From Nocardioides sp. (GTDB lineage: Bacteria; Actinomycetota; Actinomycetes; Propionibacteriales; Nocardioidaceae): 64,000 nt of DNA. The stretch is taken from assembly GCF_030019515.1 (NCBI RefSeq), contig NZ_JASEEQ010000003.1, positions 124,001 to 188,000 of the forward strand, in the 5' to 3' direction. The translations under genes were made by a program, and so were the position numbers. Under the pieces are notes generated by a model. The model searched no databases and was not told the origin of the DNA. It was given only the letters and a program-made list of their open reading frames with translations. Shown here one piece after another: positions 34,434 through 42,376 of the stretch (position 1 is its first letter; every line of letters starts with the position of its first letter).

Positions 34434-34910
34434 TCACAGGCTCCGGTCGACGAACGACGGCGCCCCGACTCCCACCGCGACCGCGCCGGCGGCGGTGTAC
34501 GTCGTGGCCCCCGCGTCGAGGTCCAGGAGGGTCTCGTGCGCAGCCCGGAGGCCGGCGGAGATCAGGCTGCGGTTGACGTCCGCAGCACGGACGATCTCGT
34601 CACTGAGCGTCGAGAACGCGTCGCGGTGCTCGGCCAGGATCGAGGACCACGGCTCGTCAGCCGCGGCGACCAGGGCCCGTAGGCTCGGGTTCGGCTCGAG
34701 ACCGACGCCGGCCGCGGCCTCGTCCGCGGCCACGGCGCGCAACAGCTCCATCTCGCGGACCTGCCGGGCCGCCTCCTCGACGTCGCGTGCCGCGGCCGGT
34801 AGCCATCGGGTGCGCCCGCTGGACATCACCAGCGCCTCCGTCTCGAGCCGGAAGAGCAGACCCTCGAGGAGCTCGCGCTCCTTCCAGAGGACCCACGTCA
34901 GCTTCTCCAC
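34434..34910 (-). CDS. flgN: Flagellar export chaperone FlgN
   Basis: The product has 158 residues from the GTG at 34910, which has AGGAG seven bases upstream. It is all-helical, opening Leu-Thr-Trp-Val-Leu-Trp-Lys-Glu-Arg-Glu-Leu-Leu-Glu-Gly-Leu-Leu-Phe, the usual FlgN start, and ends with a hydrophobic tail that would bind clients. FlgN delivers FlgK and FlgL to the export gate; both genes follow directly. It is the first gene of the leftward late flagellar unit, preceded by a sigma28-type promoter. Confidence 0.88.
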   Translation of the reverse strand: MEKLTWVLWKERELLEGLLFRLETEALVMSSGRTRWLPAAARDVEEAARQVREMELLRAVAADEAAAGVGLEPNPSLRALVAAADEPWSSILAEHRDAFSTLSDEIVRAADVNRSLISAGLRAAHETLLDLDAGATTYTAAGAVAVGVGAPSFVDRSL

Positions 34911-34951
34911 GATGCCGCTCCTGTCAGGTGGGGGGTTGCATCTGACCCTTC

Positions 34952-34979
34952 TCATCGGACACGGCGACCTCATGCTGAG
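34952..34979 (-). promoter_or_regulatory. Sigma28 (FliA)-type promoter of flgN-flgK-flgL-fliW-csrA
   Basis: On the minus strand CTCA, 16 bases, then TCCGATGA. This matches the CTCA-N16-GCCGA elements in front of fliC, flgB, flbD and fliM, with one change at the first -10 base. The expected start would be near 34945, giving a leader of about 35 bases before the flgN GTG. Confidence 0.65.
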
Positions 34980-35094
34980 GGGTTCCGCGGACTTCGCGCA
35001 GCCGCACACACCGGCCTTTGCGGACGAGCACTGCTCCGATCTCCGGCGTGTCGCTCTTGCAACGAATGGCCCGGTTCGGTAAGGAGTCGGGACT

Positions 35095-35997
35095 TTGGTC
35101 ACCGGCCAACTACCGTCGGCTGACTGCAGACTCCGTGATGTGAACGCGCACCCCCACACGCCTGAGGTCGAGGCGCTGATCCTCCAGCACACCGCCCTGG
35201 TCGGGCACATCGTCCGGGAGACCATGTCCAGGGTCCCCTCGCACGTCGACCGTGACGACCTGACGTCCGCCGGGCTGCTCGCCCTCGTCCAGGCGGCGCA
35301 GGCGTTCGACTCCGAACGCGGGGTGCCGTTCAACCGCTACGCCGCGACCCGGATCCGTGGCGCGATCGTCGACGAGCTGCGCAGTATCGACTGGGCGTCG
35401 CGATCCGTGCGGCGCCGGGCCCGCGAGCTCGACGCGACCCGGTCGCAGCTCGCAACGGTGCTCGGCCGGCCGGCGACCCGGGCCGAGGTGGCCGACGCCG
35501 CCGGTCTGACCGTCAACGAGGTCGCCGGCAACGACGACGACGTCGCCCGGGCCCAGGTGCTCTCCCTGCACGCGTCGGAGGACGAGGGCATCGGCGACAC
35601 CCTCGTCGGCAACGCACCCGATCCTCAGCGCGTCCTCGAGCTGGGCGAGCGGCTCACGTATCTCACCGAGGCGGTCGCCGAGCTGCCCGACCGGCTGCGC
35701 CTGGTCGTCGAGCAGTACTTCCTCAACGAGCGGCCGATGGCCGAGATCGCCGCGATCCTCGGCGTGGGTGAGTCGCGGATCTCCCAGCTGCGCGCCGAGG
35801 CCCTGGTCCTGCTGCGCGACGCCCTCAACCACGAGCTGGACCCCGACCTGCTCACCGCGCACGGCCGGCCCGACGGCTGCGCCACCAAGCGCCGCGAGGC
35901 CTACTTCGCCGCGGTCGCCGCCCGGCACAGCGCCGGCATGCGCCGGGTCGCCGTCGACGCGGCCACGGCGAGCGAGCCGGTGAGCGCCTCGGCCTGA
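35095..35997 (+). CDS. fliA: RNA polymerase sigma28 factor FliA/WhiG
   Basis: The product has 300 residues from the TTG at 35095, chosen because AAGGAG lies exactly eight bases upstream; a GTG at 35140 lacks a ribosome binding site. Region 2 has Asp-Asp-Leu-Thr-Ser-Ala-Gly-Leu-Leu-Ala-Leu-Val-Gln-Ala and Arg-Gly-Ala-Ile-Val-Asp-Glu-Leu-Arg-Ser-Ile-Asp-Trp. Region 4 has Arg-Leu-Val-Val-Glu-Gln-Tyr-Phe and Gly-Val-Gly-Glu-Ser-Arg-Ile-Ser-Gln-Leu. These are typical of the FliA/WhiG group. It should direct the CTCA-N16-GCCGA promoters of this region. The C-terminal 45 residues after region 4 are an Ala/Arg-rich extension. No FlgM anti-sigma gene is visible in the window. Confidence 0.92.
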   Translation: MVTGQLPSADCRLRDVNAHPHTPEVEALILQHTALVGHIVRETMSRVPSHVDRDDLTSAGLLALVQAAQAFDSERGVPFNRYAATRIRGAIVDELRSIDWASRSVRRRARELDATRSQLATVLGRPATRAEVADAAGLTVNEVAGNDDDVARAQVLSLHASEDEGIGDTLVGNAPDPQRVLELGERLTYLTEAVAELPDRLRLVVEQYFLNERPMAEIAAILGVGESRISQLRAEALVLLRDALNHELDPDLLTAHGRPDGCATKRREAYFAAVAARHSAGMRRVAVDAATASEPVSASA

Positions 35998-36020
35998 CCG
36001 CGCTCGGCGCGACCTCCATC

Positions 36021-36075
36021 CCTGAGGCGGTCGGGTCAGGAAAATTCTCGAAATTCCTGGCCCGACCGCCTCAGG
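36021..36075 (+). terminator. Long hairpin after fliA, probable terminator
   Basis: Two 22-base arms (36021-36042 and 36054-36075) pair with a single G-U wobble around an 11-base AT-rich loop. It begins 23 bases after the fliA stop. No T-run follows, as usual in actinobacteria. Its right arm contains the CTCA box of the fliC promoter, so the terminator and the next promoter overlap. Confidence 0.75.
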
Positions 36076-36097
36076 CCGTTCCTGGATCTGCCGAAGA
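36070..36097 (+). promoter_or_regulatory. Sigma28 (FliA)-type promoter of fliC
   Basis: CTCA (36070-36073), 16 bases, then GCCGAAGA (36090-36097). Transcription should start near 36104, giving a leader of about 56 bases that begins four bases before the CsrA-type hairpin. The element shares its architecture exactly with the flgB, flbD and fliM promoters. Confidence 0.75.
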
Positions 36098-36107
36098 AGG
36101 TCGTGAC

Positions 36108-36152
36108 GGAACCCACGGACGGGTTCCCAATCGACTCGCATTCCAGGAAGGA
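36108..36152 (+). promoter_or_regulatory. Predicted CsrA-binding leader of flagellin mRNA
   Basis: GGAACCC and GGGTTCC form a perfect 7-base stem (36108-36127) closing the hexaloop ACGGAC, i.e. the A-N-GGA loop preferred by CsrA. Eighteen bases later the Shine-Dalgarno AGGAAGGA (36145-36152) holds two more GGA motifs, seven bases before the ATG. One site in a hairpin and one over the ribosome binding site is the arrangement known from Bacillus hag. Confidence 0.65.
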
Positions 36153-36159
36153 AATCATC

Positions 36160-37287
36160 ATGAGTCTCCGCATCAACCAGAACATCGACGCCCTCAACTC
36201 CTACCGCAACCTGTCGGTCACCCAGGGCCAGATGAGCAAGTCGCTGGAGAAGCTGTCCAGCGGCTACCGGATCAACCGTGCGGCCGACGACGCTGCCGGT
36301 CTCGCGATCTCCGAGGGCCTGCGCTCGCAGGTCGGCGGGATCAAGGTCGCCGTCCGCAACGCCCAGGACGGCGTCAGCGTCGTCCAGACCGCTGAAGGTG
36401 CGCTGACCGAGACCCACTCGATCCTCCAGCGCATGCGCGACCTGTCGGTGCAGGCCGCCAACGACAGCAACGACGTCAGCTCCCGCGACGCGATCCAGTC
36501 GGAGAACGACGCCCTGGCCAAGGAACTCGACCGCATCGCCACCTCGACGACGTTCAACAACGTGTCGCTGCTGGACGGCAACTACGTCGGCAAGAACTTC
36601 CAGGTCGGCTACGGCACCGGTGCCACCGACTCGATCGCGGTGGACATCACCTCGACCGGCACCGGCGGCGCGAAGTCCACCTGGAACAACGGCTCCGCCG
36701 TGCTCGACGGCACCGCCGCGACGTTCACCCACAACGGTAACGTCACGACCACCGCCGTTCTTGCTGCCGAGACCGACGCGAACGCCATCGCCACCGCGCT
36801 GAACGCCGACACGAACTTCAAGGCCAACTACACCGCGTCGGTCGATGACAACGGTGGCCTGGTCGTGTCGTCCAAGGACGGCCTGCCCGGCGCGATCACC
36901 GTCGGTGGCGGCCTGACCGTGGCGGACACCAACGCCGCTCCTGGCGCCAACGCCGGCTTCAGCGCGACCGACCTCGGTGTGGGCGCCCTGTCGCTCAACA
37001 GCGCCACCAACGCCAAGGCCGCGACGGACGCGATCGACGACGCGATCAAGGGTGTCTCCACCGCGCGCGCGAAGCTCGGTGCGATGCAGAACCGGTTCGA
37101 GCACACCATCAACAACCTGAACGTGACCCAGGAGAACCTCTCGGCCTCCGAGAGCCGGATCCGGGACACGGACATGGCTGCCGAGATGATGCAGTTCACG
37201 CGCAGCCAGATCCTGTCGCAGGCCGGCACCGCGATGCTCGCGCAGGCGAACCAGGCCCCGCAGGGCGTGCTGTCCCTCCTGCGGTGA
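36160..37287 (+). CDS. fliC: Flagellin
   Basis: The product has 375 residues from the ATG at 36160. The conserved D0/D1 ends are complete: Met-Ser-Leu-Arg-Ile-Asn-Gln-Asn-Ile-Asp-Ala-Leu-Asn and Leu-Ser-Ser-Gly-Tyr-Arg-Ile-Asn at the start; Ser-Arg-Ile-Arg-Asp-Thr-Asp-Met-Ala and Gln-Ala-Pro-Gln-Gly-Val-Leu-Ser-Leu-Leu-Arg at the end. The central part (about 165-295) is variable, Ala/Thr/Asp-rich and unlike enteric flagellins. It is the filament subunit, exported by the FlhA/FlhB gate. Transcription is probably by FliA, and translation is probably controlled by CsrA. Confidence 0.97.
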   Translation: MSLRINQNIDALNSYRNLSVTQGQMSKSLEKLSSGYRINRAADDAAGLAISEGLRSQVGGIKVAVRNAQDGVSVVQTAEGALTETHSILQRMRDLSVQAANDSNDVSSRDAIQSENDALAKELDRIATSTTFNNVSLLDGNYVGKNFQVGYGTGATDSIAVDITSTGTGGAKSTWNNGSAVLDGTAATFTHNGNVTTTAVLAAETDANAIATALNADTNFKANYTASVDDNGGLVVSSKDGLPGAITVGGGLTVADTNAAPGANAGFSATDLGVGALSLNSATNAKAATDAIDDAIKGVSTARAKLGAMQNRFEHTINNLNVTQENLSASESRIRDTDMAAEMMQFTRSQILSQAGTAMLAQANQAPQGVLSLLR

Positions 37288-37292
37288 TCTGA

Positions 37293-37323
37293 CCGGTGGG
37301 TCGGCCGGAGGCCGACCCACCGG
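37293..37323 (+). terminator. Perfect hairpin directly after fliC
   Basis: Two perfect 14-base arms (37293-37306 and 37310-37323) enclose a 3-base loop, five bases after the fliC stop. It is a GC-only factor-independent terminator of the I-shaped kind common in actinobacteria, or a stabilising 3' end for the abundant flagellin mRNA. Confidence 0.75.
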
Positions 37324-37335
37324 AGCAACACCCGA

Positions 37336-37369
37336 CCCCCGGGAGAGCGCCACCCCGCTCTCCCGGGGG
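37336..37369 (+). terminator. Second perfect hairpin between fliC and fliD
   Basis: Again two perfect 14-base arms (37336-37349 and 37356-37369) around a 6-base loop, only 12 bases after the first hairpin. The tandem arrangement would strongly limit read-through into fliD, and no sigma28-type box was found between the hairpins and fliD. Confidence 0.7.
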
Positions 37370-37415
37370 AAACCGGGGCCGGCCGGCTCCGACGCCGACC
37401 GAACAGGAGGAGCCC

Positions 37416-38747
37416 GTGGCCACCAGCAGCATCAGCGGCCTCGCCAGCGGCCTCGACACCGCGAGCATCATCAACCAGCTCATGCAGCTGGAGGCGATCC
37501 CGCAGACCAAGCTCAAGAACCAGCAGAGCGTCGAGAACGACGTCATCAAGGCGCTGCGGCAGCTCAACACCGACACCGCCCTGCTGGCCAGCAACGCGGC
37601 CAAGCTGGCCACGGCCGGGACCTGGCAGACCCTCAAGGCCACGTCGACGAGCTCCACGGTCACCGCGACCGCGACCTCGAGCGCGTCCCCGTCGTCGTTC
37701 ACGATCGTGGTCGGCCAGCTCGCGAAGAGCGCTCAGACGAGCTACAGCGCGGACGTCGCGCTCGACGCCAACGTGCTGACGGTGCCCGGCGACCCGGTGG
37801 TCCTCACCGCCGCCGACGGCACGACGCACACGATCAACGCCGGCACCGGTACGCTCACCGATCTCGCCGCCGGCATCAACGCCGCGAAGGCCGGCGTCAC
37901 CGCGACGACCGTCCGGACCGGCACCAACACCTACCGGCTGCTGCTCACCGCCGACACGACCGGCGCCGGATCCGCGATCGACCTGACCAACGTCAGCCTG
38001 GGCACCGCCACGACCGACCTCGGTCAGGACGCGCAGCTGACGATCGGTGGGATCCCCGCCTCGTCCAAGACCAACACCTTCACCGACCTCGTTCCAGGCG
38101 TGAGCGTCACCCTCGCGGCGTCGGCCAAGAACGGCGACACCGCCACGGTCTCGGTCGCCCAGGACTCGTCGAGCGTGAAGGGCTCGGTCAAGGCGCTGGT
38201 CGACCAGGTGAACGCGCTGCTCACCAGCATCGACACCCAGACCGCGAACAAGACGAGCACCACGGCCGCCGGCGTGCTGGCCGGAGACTCGACGGCCCGC
38301 AGCCTGCGCAGCGCGCTGCTCAACACCGTCTTCGGCGACGGCACCACGTCGCTCGCGCAGTACGGCATCCAGACCGACCGCTACGGCAAGCTGGTCTTCG
38401 ACGCCGAGAAGTTCGCCACTGCCTACGCCGCCGATCCCGCAGGCGTCGCGGCGAAGTTCACAAGCGGTGCCACCTCGGCCACGGACGGCTGGGCGGCCCG
38501 CGTGGCGACGGCCGCGAAGACGGCCACCGACAGCTACACCGGAACGATCACCAGCGCCATCACCGGACACACCACGACCGTCGACCGGCTCACGAAGAGC
38601 ATCGCCGACTGGGACGATCGGCTCGAGATCCGCCGTGCCTCGCTCCAGCGCACCTACACCGCGCTCGAGACCGCGCTGTCGAACCTGCAGAGCCAGGGAA
38701 ACTGGCTGGCCGGCCAGATCGCGTCGCTGCCCACCTACTCATCGTGA
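37416..38747 (+). CDS. fliD: Flagellar filament cap protein FliD
   Basis: The product has 443 residues from the GTG at 37416, preceded by AGGAGGAG. The start Ser-Ser-Ile-Ser-Gly-Leu-Ala-Ser-Gly-Leu-Asp-Thr-Ala-Ser-Ile-Ile is the FliD signature. The middle is Thr/Ala-rich beta structure, and the C-terminal coiled region ends Leu-Gln-Arg-Thr-Tyr-Thr-Ala-Leu-Glu-Thr-Ala-Leu-Ser-Asn-Leu-Gln-Ser-Gln. FliD caps the filament and folds new flagellin. fliS follows 17 bases later. Confidence 0.96.
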   Translation: MATSSISGLASGLDTASIINQLMQLEAIPQTKLKNQQSVENDVIKALRQLNTDTALLASNAAKLATAGTWQTLKATSTSSTVTATATSSASPSSFTIVVGQLAKSAQTSYSADVALDANVLTVPGDPVVLTAADGTTHTINAGTGTLTDLAAGINAAKAGVTATTVRTGTNTYRLLLTADTTGAGSAIDLTNVSLGTATTDLGQDAQLTIGGIPASSKTNTFTDLVPGVSVTLAASAKNGDTATVSVAQDSSSVKGSVKALVDQVNALLTSIDTQTANKTSTTAAGVLAGDSTARSLRSALLNTVFGDGTTSLAQYGIQTDRYGKLVFDAEKFATAYAADPAGVAAKFTSGATSATDGWAARVATAAKTATDSYTGTITSAITGHTTTVDRLTKSIADWDDRLEIRRASLQRTYTALETALSNLQSQGNWLAGQIASLPTYSS

Positions 38748-38764
38748 CCAGGGAAGGAACACCG

Positions 38765-39154
38765 ATGAACCCGTACCAGAGCCCCCGTGAGACCTATCTC
38801 GCGGCGACGGTCTCGACCGCCTCGCCCCAGCAGCTGCTCGTGATGCTCTACGAGCGCCTCACGCTCGACCTGCAGCGCGCGTCCGAGGCCTTGCGCAACG
38901 GTGAGCCGAGCAAGGCCCACGAGCCGCTGCTGCACGCGCAGGAGATCGTGCTCGAGCTGAACGCGAGCCTCGACGTGGACGCCTGGGACGGTGCCAGCAG
39001 CCTGGCCGCGCTCTACGACTACCTGCACAGCGAGCTCGTCAAGGCCAACATCGGCAAGAACCTCCGGGTCACCGACTTCTGCCTCGACATCGTCTCGACG
39101 CTGCGCGACACGTGGCGAGACGCCGCCCTCAGCCTCGTCGCGAAGTCCGCGTGA
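38765..39154 (+). CDS. fliS: Flagellin export chaperone FliS
   Basis: The product has 129 residues from the ATG at 38765 (AAGGAAC upstream). Family features are Tyr-Leu-Ala-Ala-Thr-Val-Ser-Thr-Ala-Ser-Pro-Gln-Gln-Leu-Leu-Val-Met-Leu-Tyr near the start, and the helical bundle with Leu-Tyr-Asp-Tyr-Leu...Leu-Val-Lys-Ala-Asn. FliS holds the C-terminal helix of flagellin unfolded until export and also interacts with FliW in other bacteria. It lies seven bases before the next small gene. Confidence 0.95.
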   Translation: MNPYQSPRETYLAATVSTASPQQLLVMLYERLTLDLQRASEALRNGEPSKAHEPLLHAQEIVLELNASLDVDAWDGASSLAALYDYLHSELVKANIGKNLRVTDFCLDIVSTLRDTWRDAALSLVAKSA

Positions 39155-39161
39155 CACCCCG

Positions 39162-39527
39162 ATGAGCACCGACGTCTTCACGGAGCGATCCGTCGGCCGC
39201 GGCGGCGACTCGGGCGAGCACCTGCACTGGGAGACGGCGCTGGACCGTCTCGAGCTCGACGTGCTGCTCGCGGAGCGGATGCTGGCCGACCCGTCCAGGA
39301 CGGACCGGCTCGGCCACGAGCCGTGGGACGAGCCGACGCTCTCCGGGCCCATCCCGGCCGACCTGGTCGAGCGTGCCAGGGCGCTCCGGGTCCGGCAGGC
39401 CCGGGTCGAGGCGCAGCTCACGCAGGCGGTCGGTGCGATCGGTCGCCAGCACCGGTTCGCGGACCGCGTGGACCGCGCCACCGGCCGCGGTCACGCGTAC
39501 CCGGTGTACCTCGACGTCGACGCCTGA
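39162..39527 (+). CDS. Unknown flagellar-locus protein at the fliT position
   Basis: The product has 121 residues. Two helical stretches are visible: Trp-Glu-Thr-Ala-Leu-Asp-Arg-Leu-Glu-Leu-Asp-Val-Leu-Leu-Ala-Glu-Arg-Met-Leu and Val-Glu-Arg-Ala-Arg-Ala-Leu-Arg-Val-Arg-Gln-Ala-Arg. They are joined by an acidic, Pro-rich linker, and the tail ends Tyr-Pro-Val-Tyr-Leu-Asp-Val. In other species fliT, the FliD chaperone, follows fliS; this protein has FliT-like length and helicity but no clear similarity. It is separated from fliS by only seven bases. A FliD chaperone role is a guess from position. Confidence 0.7.
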   Translation: MSTDVFTERSVGRGGDSGEHLHWETALDRLELDVLLAERMLADPSRTDRLGHEPWDEPTLSGPIPADLVERARALRVRQARVEAQLTQAVGAIGRQHRFADRVDRATGRGHAYPVYLDVDA

Positions 39528-39538
39528 CCGGCGTCGAC
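39516..39538 (+). terminator. Hairpin at the end of the fliD-fliS unit
   Basis: GTCGACGCC and GGCGTCGAC pair perfectly around a 5-base loop that contains the TGA stop of the preceding gene. The position at the end of the unit, with the flgB promoter 76 bases further, supports a terminator. Confidence 0.55.
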
Positions 39539-39613
39539 CTCCCGGTCCGACCCGGGTGACTAGACCGCCGCGGCGACCTGCGTCACCGATTTCGGACTCG
39601 CTCGTCGGTTTCC

Positions 39614-39641
39614 CTCAAGTCCGGCGGCGACGGGCCGAAGG
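39614..39641 (+). promoter_or_regulatory. Sigma28 (FliA)-type promoter of the flgB operon
   Basis: CTCA (39614-39617), 16 bases, GCCGAAGG (39634-39641). The start should be near 39648, leaving a 63-base leader before the flgB ATG. It would drive the basal-body genes from flgB to flgE. In enteric bacteria such genes are not sigma28-dependent, so the hierarchy here would be flatter. Confidence 0.7.
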
Positions 39642-39710
39642 TCCAGTCGAGCAAGGACCGCTCGCCCCCGCCGAAGGAACGGCAACGACCACCTCTCTTC
39701 GGAGGCAGGC

Positions 39711-40067
39711 ATGCCGTTCGCGATCTCTGACCCTGTTGGCAGCGTGCTCAACGCGGCGCTCGACGGGGTCGCCCTGCGTCAGCGGGTCACCGCCGACAAC
39801 ATCGCGAACGTGGACACGCCGGGTTACCGGGCGAGCAGCGTCGACTTCGAGACCAGCCTCCGCGAGGCCATCGCCGCGGGCGACCCCTCCGCGGCGGCGC
39901 CCGGCGAGCTGCTGGCCACCGACACGCCGGTCGGCGCCAACGGCAACAACGTGGACCTGCGCAAGGAGACCCTGGCCGCGGTCCAGTCCCAGTTCCAGTA
40001 CCAGATCCTCACGCGGGCGACCACCGACCGGTTCACCCTGATCAAGACGGCTGCGGGCGTCGCCTGA
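39711..40067 (+). CDS. flgB: Flagellar basal-body rod protein FlgB
   Basis: The product has 118 residues from the ATG at 39711, preceded by GGAGG. The rod motif [13 protein letters not shown] is near residues 29-41, and the C-terminal heptads Ala-Val-Gln-Ser-Gln-Phe-Gln-Tyr-Gln match FlgB. It is slightly shorter than the enteric protein. It heads an operon of 12 closely packed genes ending with flgE. Confidence 0.95.
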   Translation: MPFAISDPVGSVLNAALDGVALRQRVTADNIANVDTPGYRASSVDFETSLREAIAAGDPSAAAPGELLATDTPVGANGNNVDLRKETLAAVQSQFQYQILTRATTDRFTLIKTAAGVA

Positions 40068-40459
40068 TGGGCGCGTTCGACACGCTGGCCATCGCCGGCT
40101 CGTCGATGGGGGTGCACCAGACCTGGCTCGACGTCCTCGCCTCGAACATCGCGAACGTCAACACCGTCACGCCGACCAGCCAGAACGCCTTCCAGGCGCA
40201 GATGCTGGTCGTGCGCTCCGCCGTGGGCGGCGGCGTCGAGGTCGCCGGCCTCGTCCAGGGCGACCCGCAGGGCCGCCTGGTCTCAGACCCCGGCAACCCG
40301 ATGGCCGACGCCGACGGCTACGTCCGGGCCCCCGACATGGACATGTCGGCCCAGATGACCCAGCTGGTGATGGCCCAGCGCGGCTTCCAGGCCTCGGTGC
40401 AGGTCACCAAGCAGGCGCAGGAGACCTACACCGCCGCGCTCCAGATCGGGCGCTCCTGA
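40067..40459 (+). CDS. flgC: Flagellar basal-body rod protein FlgC
   Basis: The product has 130 residues, and the start shares a base with the flgB stop (TGATG). It has Ser-Asn-Ile-Ala-Asn-Val-Asn-Thr near residue 25, Asp-Ala-Asp-Gly-Tyr-Val-Arg-Ala-Pro in the middle and [14 protein letters not shown] near the end, all FlgC features. It forms the proximal rod with FlgB and FliE. Confidence 0.95.
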   Translation: MGAFDTLAIAGSSMGVHQTWLDVLASNIANVNTVTPTSQNAFQAQMLVVRSAVGGGVEVAGLVQGDPQGRLVSDPGNPMADADGYVRAPDMDMSAQMTQLVMAQRGFQASVQVTKQAQETYTAALQIGRS

Positions 40460-40776
40460 TGAGCATCAACGGCATCGAGGCCATCGGCTTCACGCCGTAC
40501 GCCGCGCCGCAGCTCAACCCGGCGGACTCCGTCCGCGGCAGCTCGCAGGCCGGCGCGGCGTTCGGCGACATGGTCATCGACGGGTTGGACCGTCTCGAAG
40601 CCGTCCAGGACAAGTCGGACCGGCTCGCCGTCCAGGCCGCCACCGGCGACCTGAGCGACATCCACGACTACACGATCGCCGCGACCGAGGCGTCGGTCAC
40701 CACCCAGCTGACCGTCGCCGTGCGCAACCGCGCGCTCGAGGCGTTCAACGAGATCATGCGGATGCCGATCGGATGA
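40459..40776 (+). CDS. fliE: Flagellar hook-basal body protein FliE
   Basis: The product has 105 residues, again joined by a TGATG overlap. The C-terminal part [20 protein letters not shown] is the conserved FliE helix, followed by Phe-Asn-Glu-Ile-Met-Arg-Met-Pro. FliE connects the MS-ring and export gate with the rod. Confidence 0.94.
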   Translation: MSINGIEAIGFTPYAAPQLNPADSVRGSSQAGAAFGDMVIDGLDRLEAVQDKSDRLAVQAATGDLSDIHDYTIAATEASVTTQLTVAVRNRALEAFNEIMRMPIG

Positions 40777-40783
40777 CCCACTG

Positions 40784-42376
40784 ATGAAGCAGCAGCTGAA
40801 CCGCAGCCTCACCAACCTGCGGGCCACGTTCACCTCGTTCACCCTGGGCCAGCAGGTCGTGTCGGTGATCGGTACGGCGGCCATCCTGCTCGCCGCGTTC
40901 CTCGTCTTCCGGTGGGTCTCCACCCCGGACTACGCGCCGCTCTACAGCAACCTGGCCGCGTCGGACGCGTCCGCGATCGTCGACGAGCTCAACGCGCAGG
41001 GCACGCCGTACGAGCTGGCCAACGGCGGCTCCACGGTCATGGTGCCGCGCGACTCGGTGTACGCGACGCGGATCTCGCTGAGCGGCCAGGGGCTCCCCGA
41101 GCAGAGCAGCGGCCAGGGCTACTCGCTGCTGGACAACCAGGACATCTCGACCTCGGAGTTCCAGGAGCAGACCGACTTCAAGCGGGCGATGGAGGGCGAG
41201 CTCGCCTCGACGATCGAGGCGGTCGACGGCGTCACGACCGCCGTCGTGCACCTGGCGCTGCCGCCGGCCAAGGTCTTCAGCGACCAGCAGGACCCGCCGA
41301 CCGCTTCGGTGCTCATCGACACCGCTGCCGGAACGACGTTCGACGCCGAGCAGGTCCAGGCGATCGTGCACCTGGTCGCCTCGAGCATCGACGGCCTCGA
41401 CCCCGGCAACGTGACGGTCGCGGACTCCTCCGGGAAGGTGCTCTCCTCCAGCGACGCCGGCGCCCTGGGTGCCAGCACCCGCGACCAGCAGGTCGCGGGC
41501 TTCCAGCAGCAGACGAGCCAGCGGATCCAGAGCATGCTCGACCGGGTGCTCGGCCCGGGCAACTCGACGGTCCAGGTGACCGCCGACCTCGACTTCGACA
41601 AGTCGGTCTCGGAGTCGACGACCTACGGCAAGAACAAGAACGTCCCGCCGCTGTCGTCGAGCACGAGCACCGAGAAGTACGACGGCCCGGCCGGCGGGTC
41701 GAGCAGCAGCGGCGTGGTCGGCCCCGACGGGCAGATGGACAGCTTCGGCGCGACCGGTGCGGGCGGCAAGTCGTCCTACGTCAAGGAGTCGACGACCTCG
41801 GACAACGCGGTCGAGAAGGTCATCGAGCACCGCGAGACCGCGCCCGGCAGCGTCAACTCGCTCCACGTCGGCGTGGTACTCGACACCACCGCCGCCCAGA
41901 CCGTCAACCCGACCGACGTGCAGGACCTGATCGCGGCGACCGTCGGCATCGACCCCGCCCGCGGCGACACCGTGCAGGTGACGACGATGCCGTTCGACCG
42001 GACCGCGGACAAGGCGGCCGCCGACGAGCTCGCCGCCGCGGCCGAGGCCGCCAAGACCCAGCGGATGTGGGACCTGGCCCGCAACGCCGGCATCGCCGTC
42101 GCCATCCTCGCGGTCCTCCTCATCGCGTGGCTTCGCTCGCGCAAGAGGTCGAAGCGTCGCGAGAAGACCACGACGTACCTCGTGGAGCAGCTGCGCAACG
42201 ACGCGGCCGAGCGCCAGGCGGCGGCGATCGCGATCCAGGACGCCCCCGCTCTGGAGGCTCTCGAGAGCCGCGACCGGGCCGGTGACGAGATGCGCCGCGA
42301 GCTCGCCGACCTGGCCGACGGCCAGCCGGAGGATGTGGCCGCGCTGCTCCGCGGCTGGCTGGTGGACCGTCCCTGA
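40784..42376 (+). CDS. fliF: Flagellar MS-ring protein FliF
   Basis: The product has 530 residues. Membrane helix 1 is near residues 27-45 and helix 2 near 425-445. The ring-building domain has Tyr-Ala-Pro-Leu-Tyr-Ser-Asn-Leu and Gly-Gln-Gly-Leu-Pro...Glu-Phe-Gln-Glu-Gln-Thr-Asp-Phe-Lys-Arg-Ala, all typical. The cytoplasmic C-terminal tail binds FliG, whose gene overlaps the fliF stop by one base. FliF is the base on which rotor and export apparatus assemble. Confidence 0.96.
   Translation: MKQQLNRSLTNLRATFTSFTLGQQVVSVIGTAAILLAAFLVFRWVSTPDYAPLYSNLAASDASAIVDELNAQGTPYELANGGSTVMVPRDSVYATRISLSGQGLPEQSSGQGYSLLDNQDISTSEFQEQTDFKRAMEGELASTIEAVDGVTTAVVHLALPPAKVFSDQQDPPTASVLIDTAAGTTFDAEQVQAIVHLVASSIDGLDPGNVTVADSSGKVLSSSDAGALGASTRDQQVAGFQQQTSQRIQSMLDRVLGPGNSTVQVTADLDFDKSVSESTTYGKNKNVPPLSSSTSTEKYDGPAGGSSSSGVVGPDGQMDSFGATGAGGKSSYVKESTTSDNAVEKVIEHRETAPGSVNSLHVGVVLDTTAAQTVNPTDVQDLIAATVGIDPARGDTVQVTTMPFDRTADKAAADELAAAAEAAKTQRMWDLARNAGIAVAILAVLLIAWLRSRKRSKRREKTTTYLVEQLRNDAAERQAAAIAIQDAPALEALESRDRAGDEMRRELADLADGQPEDVAALLRGWLVDRP

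Noticed and set aside
35110..37353. A 747-codon minus-strand frame over fliA and fliC
   Set aside because: Antisense shadow; both plus-strand genes have conserved motifs and ribosome binding sites.
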